Under the pieces are notes generated by a model, which made no database searches, was not told where the DNA came from, and was given only the letters and a program-made list of their open reading frames with translations. 11,566 bases of DNA. It comes from an uncultured Erysipelotrichaceae bacterium. Lineage in GTDB: Bacteria > Bacillota_I > Bacilli_A > RF39 > UBA660. Location of the stretch: NCBI GenBank assembly GCA_902783435.1, contig CACZQV010000010.1, forward strand, positions 1 to 11,566, given 5' to 3'. This document shows, one piece after another, positions 1-7,072 of the stretch; the first letter of the stretch is position 1; each line of letters starts with the position of its first letter. The translations under genes were made by a program, and so were the position numbers.

Positions 1-1445
1 CAAATGAAAAACCAGGATATTATAAAGAAATAAATATAGAAAATTATAGTTATGGAAATCATAAATTAAAAATAAATGTATTAGATAGAGATAATAAAAT
101 AATAAAAACAGAAGAAAGAGTATTCAAAAGAAAAACACCAGAATCATTAATTTATATAGATTTTCCTAATTCAAACAAATCTAAAAAAAATATCTATATA
201 AAAGGATGGTATCTTGTAAAAACTAATAATAATACTCATACAGAAGTATATATAGATAATCAAAAAGTAGAAGGAATCATTCATGAAAAAAGAAATGGTT
301 TAATTGATTATTATCCAGCATATTCTGAATACTATAAAACTGATAAAAACCCAGGATATGTAGGTAATTATGATGCTTCAGCATTAAAAGATGGAAATCA
401 TTCAATAACAATAAAAGTAATAGATGAAAAGAACAATGATGTAATTAATACTTTAACTAAATCATTTAAATTAGAAAAATATAGTGGGGTTATTAATTTA
501 GATTTTCCAGCTTTAGCTAATGTTAATAAAGATATTGATGTAGTAGGTTGGGAAATGTCTGAATTAGATAATTCATATCTAAAAATTCATATTGATAACA
601 AAGATATTTCTAATACAGTTGAAAGGTATAAAAGAGATGATGTAGTAGGAGCTATTAAGAATTATGGAGATGCTTCTGTAAATGAAAATCCAGGATTCTC
701 GACTAAAATAAAACTAAGTGATATTGGTGAAGGAAAACATACACTAAAAATAGAATTATATACAAAATTAAATGAAAAAATTGACACTCTTACAAAAGAT
801 CTATATGTCTTTACAAATATATATAATGGAATAGATGTTTCATCTTATAATAATGTTTACTCATGGCAAAGTGTTAAAAATTCAGGTGTCGATTATATAA
901 TAGCAAGAGCTGGAGTAAGAGGCTATGGTACAGCAGGTAATCTTTTATCTGATCCTACTTTTAGCAGTCATATTAATCAAGCTACAATGTATGGAATAAA
1001 AGCAGGAGCATATATATATAGTCAAGCAATAACAGAAGCAGAGGGTGTTGCAGAAGTAAACTTAATGATTCAACAAGTTAATTCTGTAGGTGGAAAAGCA
1101 AAAGTAACATTACCACTTGTAATAGACACAGAGTTTTCTAGTTGTCCAGGAAGATGTGGAAGAGCTGATGGACTATCACGTGAACAACGAACAAGAATAG
1201 TAAAGACTATGGCTGAAACAATTAAAGCAAATGGCTATACACCTATGATATATGCAAGTACTAGTTTCTTAAATAATCAATTAGATATGAATCAGTTAAG
1301 AGAATATAGTGTTTGGGTAGCGCATTATGGAGTTAGCCAACCTACTTATAAAGGACCATATGAAATTTGGCAATATACTTCAGAAGGACATGTCACTGGT
1401 GTTAATGGAGTAGTCGATATGAACTATGTTTATAAAAAATACTAA
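1..1445 (+). CDS. GH25 lysozyme with tandem beta repeats (5' end missing)
   Basis: This is the C-terminal part of a probably secreted or surface cell-wall hydrolase. The reading frame is open from the window edge (codons start at base 3), so the ATG at 555 is an internal methionine and not the start; 480 residues are visible. The first part is a partial and then two complete ~114-residue repeats. From base 828 to the end is a GH25 (lysozyme/muramidase) domain: it opens with GIDVSSYNN, has the acidic pair D-T-E at 1125-1133 preceded by LPLVI, a CGRADGLS segment, YTPMIYAS, VWVAHYG, and closes with EIWQYTSEG and GVVDMNYVY. GH25 enzymes cut the beta-1,4 bond between MurNAc and GlcNAc in peptidoglycan. 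The upstream part, including any signal peptide, lies outside the window. It has its own terminator, so it is probably not co-transcribed with the phosphonate genes. It could be an autolysin, a secreted effector or a remnant of phage origin; nothing else phage-like is in view. Confidence 0.93.
   Translation, partial: NEKPGYYKEINIENYSYGNHKLKINVLDRDNKIIKTEERVFKRKTPESLIYIDFPNSNKSKKNIYIKGWYLVKTNNNTHTEVYIDNQKVEGIIHEKRNGLIDYYPAYSEYYKTDKNPGYVGNYDASALKDGNHSITIKVIDEKNNDVINTLTKSFKLEKYSGVINLDFPALANVNKDIDVVGWEMSELDNSYLKIHIDNKDISNTVERYKRDDVVGAIKNYGDASVNENPGFSTKIKLSDIGEGKHTLKIELYTKLNEKIDTLTKDLYVFTNIYNGIDVSSYNNVYSWQSVKNSGVDYIIARAGVRGYGTAGNLLSDPTFSSHINQATMYGIKAGAYIYSQAITEAEGVAEVNLMIQQVNSVGGKAKVTLPLVIDTEFSSCPGRCGRADGLSREQRTRIVKTMAETIKANGYTPMIYASTSFLNNQLDMNQLREYSVWVAHYGVSQPTYKGPYEIWQYTSEGHVTGVNGVVDMNYVYKKY
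3..143 (+). repeat. Partial protein repeat, unit 1
   Basis: This is the C-terminal portion of a repeat unit. It carries the NEKPGYY motif (P at base 12), matching DKNPGYV (P at 351) and VNENPGF (P at 690) in the next two units; these prolines are spaced exactly 339 bases apart. A G-x-H-x-L/I-x-I-x-V strand pattern follows in each unit. Confidence 0.75.
144..485 (+). repeat. Protein repeat, unit 2 (~114 residues)
   Basis: This is the first complete unit in view. It begins near an I-x-I/L-D-F-P strand (D codon at 159), then K-G-W (204-209), a VYIDN strand, NPGY (351) and a GNHSITIKV strand. The same landmarks recur 339-342 bases downstream. The pattern of short strands suggests an Ig-like beta-sandwich that acts as a spacer or binding module. 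The repeat is diverged at the DNA level and clear only as protein. Confidence 0.78.
486..827 (+). repeat. Protein repeat, unit 3 (~114 residues)
   Basis: This is the second complete unit. INLDFP (D codon at 501), V-G-W (546-551), IHIDN, NENPGF (690) and a GKHTLKIEL strand align with unit 2. The unit ends immediately before the GIDVSS that opens the catalytic domain at 828. Confidence 0.78.
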
Positions 1446-1468
1446 AAAAGCAATTACATTGCTTTTTT
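1444..1468 (+). terminator. Intrinsic terminator after the lysozyme gene
   Basis: An 11-bp inverted repeat (AAAAAAGCAAT / ATTGCTTTTTT) with a 3-base loop (1455-1457) starts inside the TAA stop codon and ends in six T. It separates the lysozyme gene from the phosphonate operon. Confidence 0.85.
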
Positions 1469-1474
1469 ATAGTG

Positions 1475-1503
1475 TTGATAAATAACGAAAAATATGATAA
1501 ATT
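1475..1503 (+). promoter_or_regulatory. Promoter of the phosphonate operon
   Basis: The -35 box is TTGATA (1475-1480, 5 of 6 matches to TTGACA). After a 17-base spacer comes TAAATT (1498-1503, 4 of 6), with TG one base upstream (1495-1496), which makes an extended -10. It lies just after the terminator and 32 bases before the start codon chosen for the first gene. Confidence 0.65.
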
Positions 1504-1518
1504 TTATATATAGTCATA

Positions 1519-1526
1519 GAGGGTGG
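1519..1526 (+). promoter_or_regulatory. Ribosome binding site deciding the start at 1535
   Basis: GAGGGTGG ends 8 bases before the ATG at 1535. It overlaps the alternative GTG at 1523 and so cannot serve it, and no Shine-Dalgarno-like sequence lies at the right distance from that GTG. Confidence 0.7.
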
Positions 1527-1534
1527 ATGAATAT

Positions 1535-2263
1535 ATGAAGGCATTAATATTAAATTCAGGATTAGGAAGTAGAATGGGTGATATAACTAGTACCCATCCA
1601 AAATGCATGACAAATCTTGATCAAGAAGAAACAATCGTTAGTAGACAATTAAATTTATTAAACGAATGCGAAATAAAATCTGTAGTTATGACTACAGGTT
1701 ATTATAATGAAATTTTACAGGAATATTGTAATAATTTAGGTTTAGGAATAAATATAACATATGTAAATAATCCTAAGTTCAACGAAACAAATTATATTTA
1801 TTCTATATATTGTGCAAAAGATGAATTACATGATGATATTATTATGATGCATGGAGATTTAGTATTCACATTAGAAGTATTAAAAAAAGTAGTTCAAGAT
1901 AAAAGAAGTGTTATGGCAGTAAGTTCTACTTTACCACTTCCAGAAAAAGATTTTAAAAGCGTGATTACAGGCGATACTATTGAAAAAGTTGGAATAGATT
2001 TTTTTGATAGTGCATATGCAGCCCAACCATTATATAAAATTAATAAAGAAGATTGGGAAATTTGGTTAAATAGTATTATAAATTTCTGTGAAAATAATAA
2101 TGTTAAATGCTATGCAGAAAATGCATTCAATGTAGTTTCTGATAAATGTAAAATATATCCTTTAGATGTAAAAGATGAATTATGTTCTGAAATAGATAAT
2201 CCAGATGATTTAGAAAAAATATCACAAAAACTAAAACAATATAAACACGGAGGTAATAGATAA
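1535..2263 (+). CDS. LicC/PntC-like CTP:phosphonate cytidylyltransferase (predicted)
   Basis: This is a 242-residue nucleotidyltransferase with the single Rossmann-like fold of the LicC / sugar-phosphate nucleotidyltransferase group, near the usual length. The nucleotide loop is ALILNSGLGSRMG (residues 3-15), followed by HPKCM with the conserved lysine 23, NYIYSIYCAKDEL (86-98), the metal-binding H-G-D at 106-108 and a second metal site E-I-D at 219-221. LicC makes CDP-choline from phosphocholine, and the PntC branch makes CMP-2-aminoethylphosphonate. Because this gene leads an operon for phosphonate synthesis and a LicD gene lies downstream, I infer that it activates a phosphonate (HEP or AEP) with CMP. 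The ATG at 1535 is chosen over a GTG at 1523 because of the ribosome site and because MKALIL is the usual family beginning. Unlike the PntC of Treponema denticola it is not fused to an aminotransferase. Substrate is unproven; choline phosphate or a sugar phosphate remain possible. Confidence 0.82.
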   Translation: MKALILNSGLGSRMGDITSTHPKCMTNLDQEETIVSRQLNLLNECEIKSVVMTTGYYNEILQEYCNNLGLGINITYVNNPKFNETNYIYSIYCAKDELHDDIIMMHGDLVFTLEVLKKVVQDKRSVMAVSSTLPLPEKDFKSVITGDTIEKVGIDFFDSAYAAQPLYKINKEDWEIWLNSIINFCENNNVKCYAENAFNVVSDKCKIYPLDVKDELCSEIDNPDDLEKISQKLKQYKHGGNR

Positions 2264-2264
2264 T

Positions 2265-3566
2265 ATGGAAAAAACAGTATATATGGTTATGTCTACTGAT
2301 GTTATTCATGGTGGACATATAGCTATTATAAATAAAGCAAAAAAACTAGGAAAATTAATAATAGGGGTTTTATCTGATGAAGCAATTGCAGGATATAAAA
2401 GATTTCCTTTAATTCCTTTTGAAGAAAGAAAAATACTATATAAAAATATTGCTGGTGTAGCAGAAGTAGTAAAACAAAATACATTAAGTTATAAAAAAAA
2501 CTTATTAAAATTAAAACCAGATTATGTAGTACATGGAGACAATTGGATACATGGATATCAAGAACCAATAAGACAAGAGGTAATAGATACTTTAAACACT
2601 TATGGTGGAAAATTAGTAGAATTTCCATATTCAGATGATCCTAAGTATAAAGAAATAGATGATAGAACTAGAATAGAATTATCTCTACCAGATTTTAGAA
2701 GATCTAGATTAAAAAGAGTATTAGATTGCAAAGGATTGATCACTGCTATGGAAGCTCATAGTGGAATTACCGGTTTGATTGTTGAAAAAACAATGGTAGA
2801 AGAAAAGGGTGGAATGAAACAATTTGATGCTATGTGGGTTAGCTCATTATGTGACTCTACTTCTAAAGGTAAACCTGATATTGAATTAGTTGATATGACA
2901 TCTCGTTTTAGAACTATAGACGATATTATGGAAGTAACTACTAAACCAATTATTTTTGATGGTGATACTGGTGGATTAAAAGAACACTTTGTTTATACTG
3001 TAAGAACTCTAGAAAGAATGGGAGTTTCTATGGTAATAATTGAAGATAAAATAGGTTTAAAGAAAAATAGTTTATTTGGTACAGATGTAAAACAAACACA
3101 AGATGATATAGATAATTTCTGTGAAAAAATAAAAGCAGGTAAAGCTGCCCAAAAGAGTAAAGACTTTATGATTTGTGCGCGAATTGAAAGTTTAATTCTA
3201 GAAGCTGGTATGGATGATGCTTTAAAAAGAGCAAAGGCATTTGTTAAAGCGGGTGCAGATGCTATTATGATTCATAGTAGAAAAAAAGAACCAGATGAAA
3301 TATTTGAATTTGTAGAAAAATTTAGAAAAAATGATAAAAAGACACCAATAGTAGTAGTACCTACATCATTTAATACAGTATACGAAGAAGAATTTAAAAA
3401 ACGTGGAGTAAATATAGTTATTTATGCAAACCAATTAACACGTGCAGGTTTCCCAGCTATGCAAAATGTAGCTAAAGAAATTTTAACTAATCATCGAGCT
3501 AAAGAAGTAGATGATAAATGTATTTCAATTAAAGAAATAATAACATTAATACCAGAAGAATATTAG
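2265..3566 (+). CDS. aepX: Phosphoenolpyruvate mutase with N-terminal cytidylyltransferase-like domain
   Basis: This enzyme rearranges phosphoenolpyruvate to phosphonopyruvate, the C-P bond-forming step of nearly all phosphonate biosynthesis. Residues 1 to about 140 resemble the TagD/GCT cytidylyltransferase family: HGGH at 15-18 (H-x-G-H motif), a PFEERKILYKNI helix and VVHGDNW at 88-94. Residues from about 155 to 433 are the mutase TIM barrel: GLITAMEAHSG, the metal-binding DGDTGG (232-237), the signature E-D-K-x5-N-S as EDKIGLKKNS (260-269) and ARIESLI (305-311). The E-D-K-x5-N-S signature separates true mutases from isocitrate-lyase-like relatives. The 433-residue two-domain form is known from bacterial AEP loci such as Bacteroides fragilis. 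A GGAGG site precedes the ATG, 1 base after the previous stop codon. The second motif of the N-terminal domain (R-T-x-G-I-S-T-T in TagD) reads RTRIELSLPDF, so catalysis by that domain is uncertain. Confidence 0.95.
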   Translation: MEKTVYMVMSTDVIHGGHIAIINKAKKLGKLIIGVLSDEAIAGYKRFPLIPFEERKILYKNIAGVAEVVKQNTLSYKKNLLKLKPDYVVHGDNWIHGYQEPIRQEVIDTLNTYGGKLVEFPYSDDPKYKEIDDRTRIELSLPDFRRSRLKRVLDCKGLITAMEAHSGITGLIVEKTMVEEKGGMKQFDAMWVSSLCDSTSKGKPDIELVDMTSRFRTIDDIMEVTTKPIIFDGDTGGLKEHFVYTVRTLERMGVSMVIIEDKIGLKKNSLFGTDVKQTQDDIDNFCEKIKAGKAAQKSKDFMICARIESLILEAGMDDALKRAKAFVKAGADAIMIHSRKKEPDEIFEFVEKFRKNDKKTPIVVVPTSFNTVYEEEFKKRGVNIVIYANQLTRAGFPAMQNVAKEILTNHRAKEVDDKCISIKEIITLIPEEY

Positions 3567-3575
3567 GAGATAGAT

Positions 3576-4712
3576 ATGCAAAAAATATTAAGTTCAAAAA
3601 ACAATTATATAGAATTAGAAAATTATTTACAAGAAAGTAATTATAAGAAGATATTATTAGTATGTACACATTCTTTTTATAAAAGTAATTTATATAAAAA
3701 GATAGAAGAAATAAGTAATAATACAGATATAGAATTTATATACTTTGATAGATTTGAACCTAATCCTAAATATGAATCGGTATGTGATGGTATTAATGAA
3801 TATAAAAAAAATAATTGTGATTTTATTATAGCAGTAGGTGGAGGAAGTGCCATTGATGTAGCTAAGTGTATTAAATTATTTAATAATATGAATCCAAATG
3901 AAAATTATTTAAAACAAGACATAATTCCAAATGATATAGAATTATTTGTAGTACCAACTACAGCTGGTACAGGCAGTGAAGCAACTCATTTTGCTGTAAT
4001 ATATTATAATGATGAAAAAAAATCAGTTGCAGATAAATCATCTATTCCAAATGTAGTACTATTTGATTCAAACTTTTTAAAAACTTTACCTTTGTATCAA
4101 AAGAAAGCTACTATATTAGATGCATATAGTCATTCAATAGAATCAATTTGGTCTATTAACTCTACAAAAGAAAGTATAGAGTATGCAACAAAGTCAATTA
4201 AATTAATAAATAAAAATATTGATAAATATTTTGAAAATAATGAAGAAACATTTAATGAAGTATTAGAAGCATCTAATCTCGCAGGAAAAGCTATTAATAT
4301 AACTAAGACAACTGCAGGACATGCAATGTGTTATAAATTAACTAGTTTATATAATATACCTCATGGACATGCAGCGATGTTAATTAATTCGGAATTATAT
4401 CCATATATGTTAGAAAACATTGATAAGTGTTCTGATAATAGAGGTATAGAATATTTAAATAATGTATTTTTAAAGTTAACTGATATTATAGGAGATAAAT
4501 CAAAAGATTACTTTAGAAATTTACTAAGTAAATATGATTTATATAATGTAGAAGTAGATTCAAATGACATAGATCTATTAGTAAAATCAGTCAACGTAGA
4601 AAGATTATCGAATAATCCAGTCAAATTAGATTCTAATGATATAAAAGAAATATATACTAGATTATTTAATAAAATTATGGAGGCAAAAAGTGAAAGTAAC
4701 AGAATTAATTAA
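3576..4712 (+). CDS. Iron-containing alcohol dehydrogenase, predicted phosphonoacetaldehyde reductase
   Basis: This 378-residue protein has the normal length and both domains of the group III (iron-type) alcohol dehydrogenases. The NAD(P)-binding loop is VGGGSAIDVAK (87-97), followed by PTTAGTGSE (127-135). The metal ligands are all present: D182 and H186 in LDAYSHSIES, H249 in TAGHAMCYKL, and H263 in IPHGHA. Between the mutase and decarboxylase genes, the expected substrate is phosphonoacetaldehyde, reduced to 2-hydroxyethylphosphonate; the known reductases of this step (for example PhpC) are of the same family. The TAGHAMxYKLTSLY..PHGHA stretch resembles proteins annotated as phosphonoacetaldehyde reductase. 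An AGGAGA site overlaps the previous stop codon and precedes the ATG by 5 bases. The last 23 bases overlap the decarboxylase gene, so the two are probably translated together. Family is certain; substrate is inferred from position. Confidence 0.87.
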   Translation: MQKILSSKNNYIELENYLQESNYKKILLVCTHSFYKSNLYKKIEEISNNTDIEFIYFDRFEPNPKYESVCDGINEYKKNNCDFIIAVGGGSAIDVAKCIKLFNNMNPNENYLKQDIIPNDIELFVVPTTAGTGSEATHFAVIYYNDEKKSVADKSSIPNVVLFDSNFLKTLPLYQKKATILDAYSHSIESIWSINSTKESIEYATKSIKLINKNIDKYFENNEETFNEVLEASNLAGKAINITKTTAGHAMCYKLTSLYNIPHGHAAMLINSELYPYMLENIDKCSDNRGIEYLNNVFLKLTDIIGDKSKDYFRNLLSKYDLYNVEVDSNDIDLLVKSVNVERLSNNPVKLDSNDIKEIYTRLFNKIMEAKSESNRIN

Positions 4713-5808
4713 AAGACTAAATAGTGATTTTTATACAGGAGTACCTGATTCTCAATTAAAACCATTATGTAATTATTTAATTAATACATATGGTATAGAT
4801 AAAAATCATCATATAATTGCTGCTAATGAAGGTAACTGTGTAGGACTTGCTGCAGGATATTACTTATCCACAAATAAAGTACCAGTAGTATATATGCAAA
4901 ATAGTGGAGAAGGTAATATCATAAATCCAGTAGCTTCACTATTAAATGAAAAAGTTTATAATATTCCTATGATATTTATAATAGGTTGGAGAGGTGAACC
5001 TGGAGTTCATGATGAACCTCAACACATATATCAAGGTGAAATTACTATTAAATTATTAGATGATATGAATATAAAATCATTTATTATTGATAAAGATACT
5101 TCTCTAAAAGAATTAGATAAAGTAATGAAAGATTATAATAAATTATTAAAAGAAGGTAAACAAGTAGCTTTTGTAGTAAGAAAAAATGCTTTAGAGTATG
5201 ATGAAAAAGTATCTTATAAAAATAATAATTCTATGACTAGAGAAGAAATAATAGAGCATATTACTAAAATAAGTAAAACTGATCCAATTATTTCCACAAC
5301 AGGTAAAGCAAGTAGAGAATTATTTGAAATAAGAGAAAGAAATAAACAATCACATGAGTATGATTTTTTAACAGTAGGTTCAATGGGACACTCATCATCT
5401 ATTGCGTTAGGTGTTGCTATAAATAAACCTAATAAAAAAGTATGGTGTATTGATGGAGATGGAGCATTACTTATGCATATGGGATCACTCCCAGTGATAG
5501 GATCGATTAATCCAAATAATTTAGTACATATACTAATAAATAATGGAGCACATGAAACAGTAGGAGGAATGCCTACCGCAATGAGTAATGTTAAGGTTAC
5601 TGAAATAGCTAAAGCTTGTAATTATAAAAAAGTTTATAGTGTAGATAACTTTAAAGATCTAGATAAAATACTAAAAGAAGTAAAAGGTAATAATGAATTA
5701 ACTTTTATTGAAATTTTATCAAGTATAGGTGCAAGAGATGACTTAGGAAGACCAACAACTACAGCTAAAGAAAATAAAGAAAACTTCATGAAATATTTAA
5801 ATAAGTGA
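4690..5808 (+). CDS. aepY: Phosphonopyruvate decarboxylase
   Basis: This thiamine-diphosphate enzyme decarboxylates phosphonopyruvate to phosphonoacetaldehyde and so pulls the unfavourable mutase reaction forward. The 372 residues match the family's usual length. The N-terminal (PYR) half has DFYTGVPDSQLKPL (13-26) and the catalytic glutamate E47 in AANEGNCVGLAAG; then WRGEPGVHDEPQH (100-112), typical of this subfamily. The C-terminal (PP) half has TTGKASRELFE (203-213), GSMGHSSSIALG (230-241) and the thiamine motif G-D-G at 256-258 through N-N at 284-285. The start is GTG at 4690, with TGGAGG 6 bases upstream inside the reductase gene; the overlap with that gene is 23 bases. The stop TGA lies within the terminator stem. 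It is the last gene of the phosphonate operon. The relatives sulfopyruvate decarboxylase and acetolactate synthase are less likely given the neighbouring mutase. Confidence 0.95.
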   Translation: MKVTELIKRLNSDFYTGVPDSQLKPLCNYLINTYGIDKNHHIIAANEGNCVGLAAGYYLSTNKVPVVYMQNSGEGNIINPVASLLNEKVYNIPMIFIIGWRGEPGVHDEPQHIYQGEITIKLLDDMNIKSFIIDKDTSLKELDKVMKDYNKLLKEGKQVAFVVRKNALEYDEKVSYKNNNSMTREEIIEHITKISKTDPIISTTGKASRELFEIRERNKQSHEYDFLTVGSMGHSSSIALGVAINKPNKKVWCIDGDGALLMHMGSLPVIGSINPNNLVHILINNGAHETVGGMPTAMSNVKVTEIAKACNYKKVYSVDNFKDLDKILKEVKGNNELTFIEILSSIGARDDLGRPTTTAKENKENFMKYLNK

Positions 5809-5834
5809 GAAATTTAAAAAATTCTCACTTTTTT
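5803..5834 (+). terminator. Intrinsic terminator ending the phosphonate operon
   Basis: The 9-bp stem AAGTGAGAA / TTCTCACTT (5803-5811 with 5822-5830) encloses a 10-base A/T loop and runs into a T tract. The TGA stop of the decarboxylase gene is part of the left arm. Confidence 0.85.
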
Positions 5835-5886
5835 CTTTAGAAAACGATAAAAATTGCTTAAAAAACTATTACTTTTATTGCATTTG

Positions 5887-5895
5887 TGCTATACT
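5887..5895 (+). promoter_or_regulatory. Extended -10 promoter of the glycan operon
   Basis: TGCTATACT is an extended -10 box (TG at 5887-5888, TATACT at 5890-5895, 5 of 6 matches). I see no convincing -35 box at 16-18 bases upstream, as is common for extended -10 promoters. The transcript would carry a leader of about 45-50 bases in which I see no riboswitch or leader peptide. Confidence 0.55.
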
Positions 5896-5938
5896 TTATA
5901 TATAAAGAATAAAGGGAGTTACTGAGATCTAATAGACT

Positions 5939-5944
5939 AGGAGA
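5939..5944 (+). promoter_or_regulatory. Ribosome binding site deciding the start at 5951
   Basis: AGGAGA directly abuts an ATG at 5945, which is too close for initiation. It lies 6 bases before the in-frame ATG at 5951, the normal distance. Confidence 0.7.
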
Positions 5945-5950
5945 ATGTAT

Positions 5951-7072
5951 ATGAAGAATAGACAAATAATGGTAACTAAACCTTTTTTACCTAAAAGAAA
6001 AGAATATAAAAAAATTTTAAAAAAAATTTGGAAAAATGAATGGCTAACAAATAATGGACCAATCATAAAAGAATTTGAAACGAAACTAAAAAATTATTTA
6101 AAAATAGAGAATATCTGCTTAACAGTAAATGGTCATTCTGCGTTAGATATCGCTATTAAAGCTTTAGAATTAAAAGGAGAAGTTATCACAACCCCATTTA
6201 CTTTTGCATCTACTACACATGCTTTAGTATTAAATAATATAAAACCTGTTTTTTGTGATATAAAACCAACAGATATGACAATCGATGAAACAAAAATAGA
6301 AGACTTAATAACAGATAAAACATCTGCAATCCTAGCTGTAAATGTTTATGGTCATTGTTGTAATATGAAAGAAATAGAACGTATTGCTAAAAAACATAAT
6401 TTAAAAGTTTTATATGATAGTGCTCATGCTTTTGGTGTTACAGAAAATGATAAATCAGTAGCTGCTTATGGAGATGCTTCAATATTTTCATTTCATGCTA
6501 CAAAACTATTTAATACAATCGAAGGTGGATGTGTAGTTTTTAAAGATAAAGAAGTAGGTAAAAAACTAACAGCCTTTAGAAACTTTGGTATAACATCACC
6601 TGAAGATGTCCCATATATTGGTGGTAATGCTAAAATGAATGAATTTCAAGCAGCTATGGGAATATGTAATTTAAAACAAATAAATAAAATAATTAAAAAT
6701 AGAAAAAAAATAACTTTTTATTATAGAGAAAAACTAAATGATGTAAAAGGAATAAGCTATTTTGTTCCAGAAAATGAAAATGAATATACATATAATTATG
6801 CATACTTACCAATATTAGTTAATGAAAAAGTATTTGGAATTAGTAGAGATGAATTATATGAAAAACTACAAAATTATGGAATATATACAAGAAAATACTT
6901 TTATCCATTAATACCAGATTTTGAATGTTATAAAAAAGAATTTAAAAATATTAATATCCCAGTATCAAGAAAAATGGGACAAGAAGTATTATGTTTACCA
7001 ATTTATTATGGATTAAAGAAAAAAGAAATTAATTATATAATTGAAAGTATTCAAAAAATAGGAGGGGTATAA
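5951..7072 (+). CDS. DegT/DnrJ/EryC1/StrS-family sugar aminotransferase
   Basis: This PLP enzyme of 373 residues has the family's usual length. Members transfer an amino group, usually from glutamate, to a keto group of a nucleotide-linked sugar. Visible marks (numbered from the ATG at 5951) are WLTNNGPIIKEFE near the start, VNGHSALDIAI for phosphate binding, TTPFTFASTTHAL, the PLP-ring aspartate D156 in LYDSAHAFG, the Schiff-base lysine K185 in SFHATKLFNTIEGG, and RNFGI. It resembles transaminases of dTDP-4-keto-6-deoxyhexoses (VioA/WecE-like); the exact sugar cannot be read. It opens the second operon and is followed with a 1-base stop/start overlap (TAATG) by a glycosyltransferase, so its product is probably a building block of the glycan. 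No dehydratase or epimerase for the keto sugar is in the window, so those must be elsewhere. A role on phosphonoacetaldehyde is unlikely, since known AEP transaminases belong to class V. Confidence 0.9.
   Translation: MKNRQIMVTKPFLPKRKEYKKILKKIWKNEWLTNNGPIIKEFETKLKNYLKIENICLTVNGHSALDIAIKALELKGEVITTPFTFASTTHALVLNNIKPVFCDIKPTDMTIDETKIEDLITDKTSAILAVNVYGHCCNMKEIERIAKKHNLKVLYDSAHAFGVTENDKSVAAYGDASIFSFHATKLFNTIEGGCVVFKDKEVGKKLTAFRNFGITSPEDVPYIGGNAKMNEFQAAMGICNLKQINKIIKNRKKITFYYREKLNDVKGISYFVPENENEYTYNYAYLPILVNEKVFGISRDELYEKLQNYGIYTRKYFYPLIPDFECYKKEFKNINIPVSRKMGQEVLCLPIYYGLKKKEINYIIESIQKIGGV

Noticed and set aside
555..557. ATG as start of the lysozyme gene
   Set aside because: The same frame is open back to base 3, with matching repeat units upstream and no ribosome site before 555, so the codon is internal.
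1..1445. Lysozyme gene as prophage endolysin
   Set aside because: No holin, tail or integrase gene is in view and the long repeat array is more like a secreted wall protein. A phage origin cannot be excluded without upstream sequence.
2127..2628. Minus-strand open frames (2127-2318 and 2326-2628)
   Set aside because: They lie opposite well-supported genes, are low-complexity and rich in Ile, Leu, Phe and Tyr, as expected from antisense of AT-rich coding DNA, and show no family motif.
5806..5808. Reassigned genetic code with TGA as tryptophan (Mycoplasma-type)
   Set aside because: Reading through this TGA would add only a few codons. Across all genes tryptophan is TGG with no in-frame TGA, which is not expected of an AT-rich code-4 genome.
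5896..5944. Leader between the second promoter and first gene as a riboswitch or leader peptide
   Set aside because: It is only about 50 bases long, with no stable hairpin, no run of one amino acid codon and no start codon after the GGGAG at its middle.
5951..7072. DegT enzyme as an AEP-forming transaminase
   Set aside because: Known AEP transaminases are class V PLP enzymes. This protein has the DegT sugar-aminotransferase motifs and sits in a different operon next to a glycosyltransferase.
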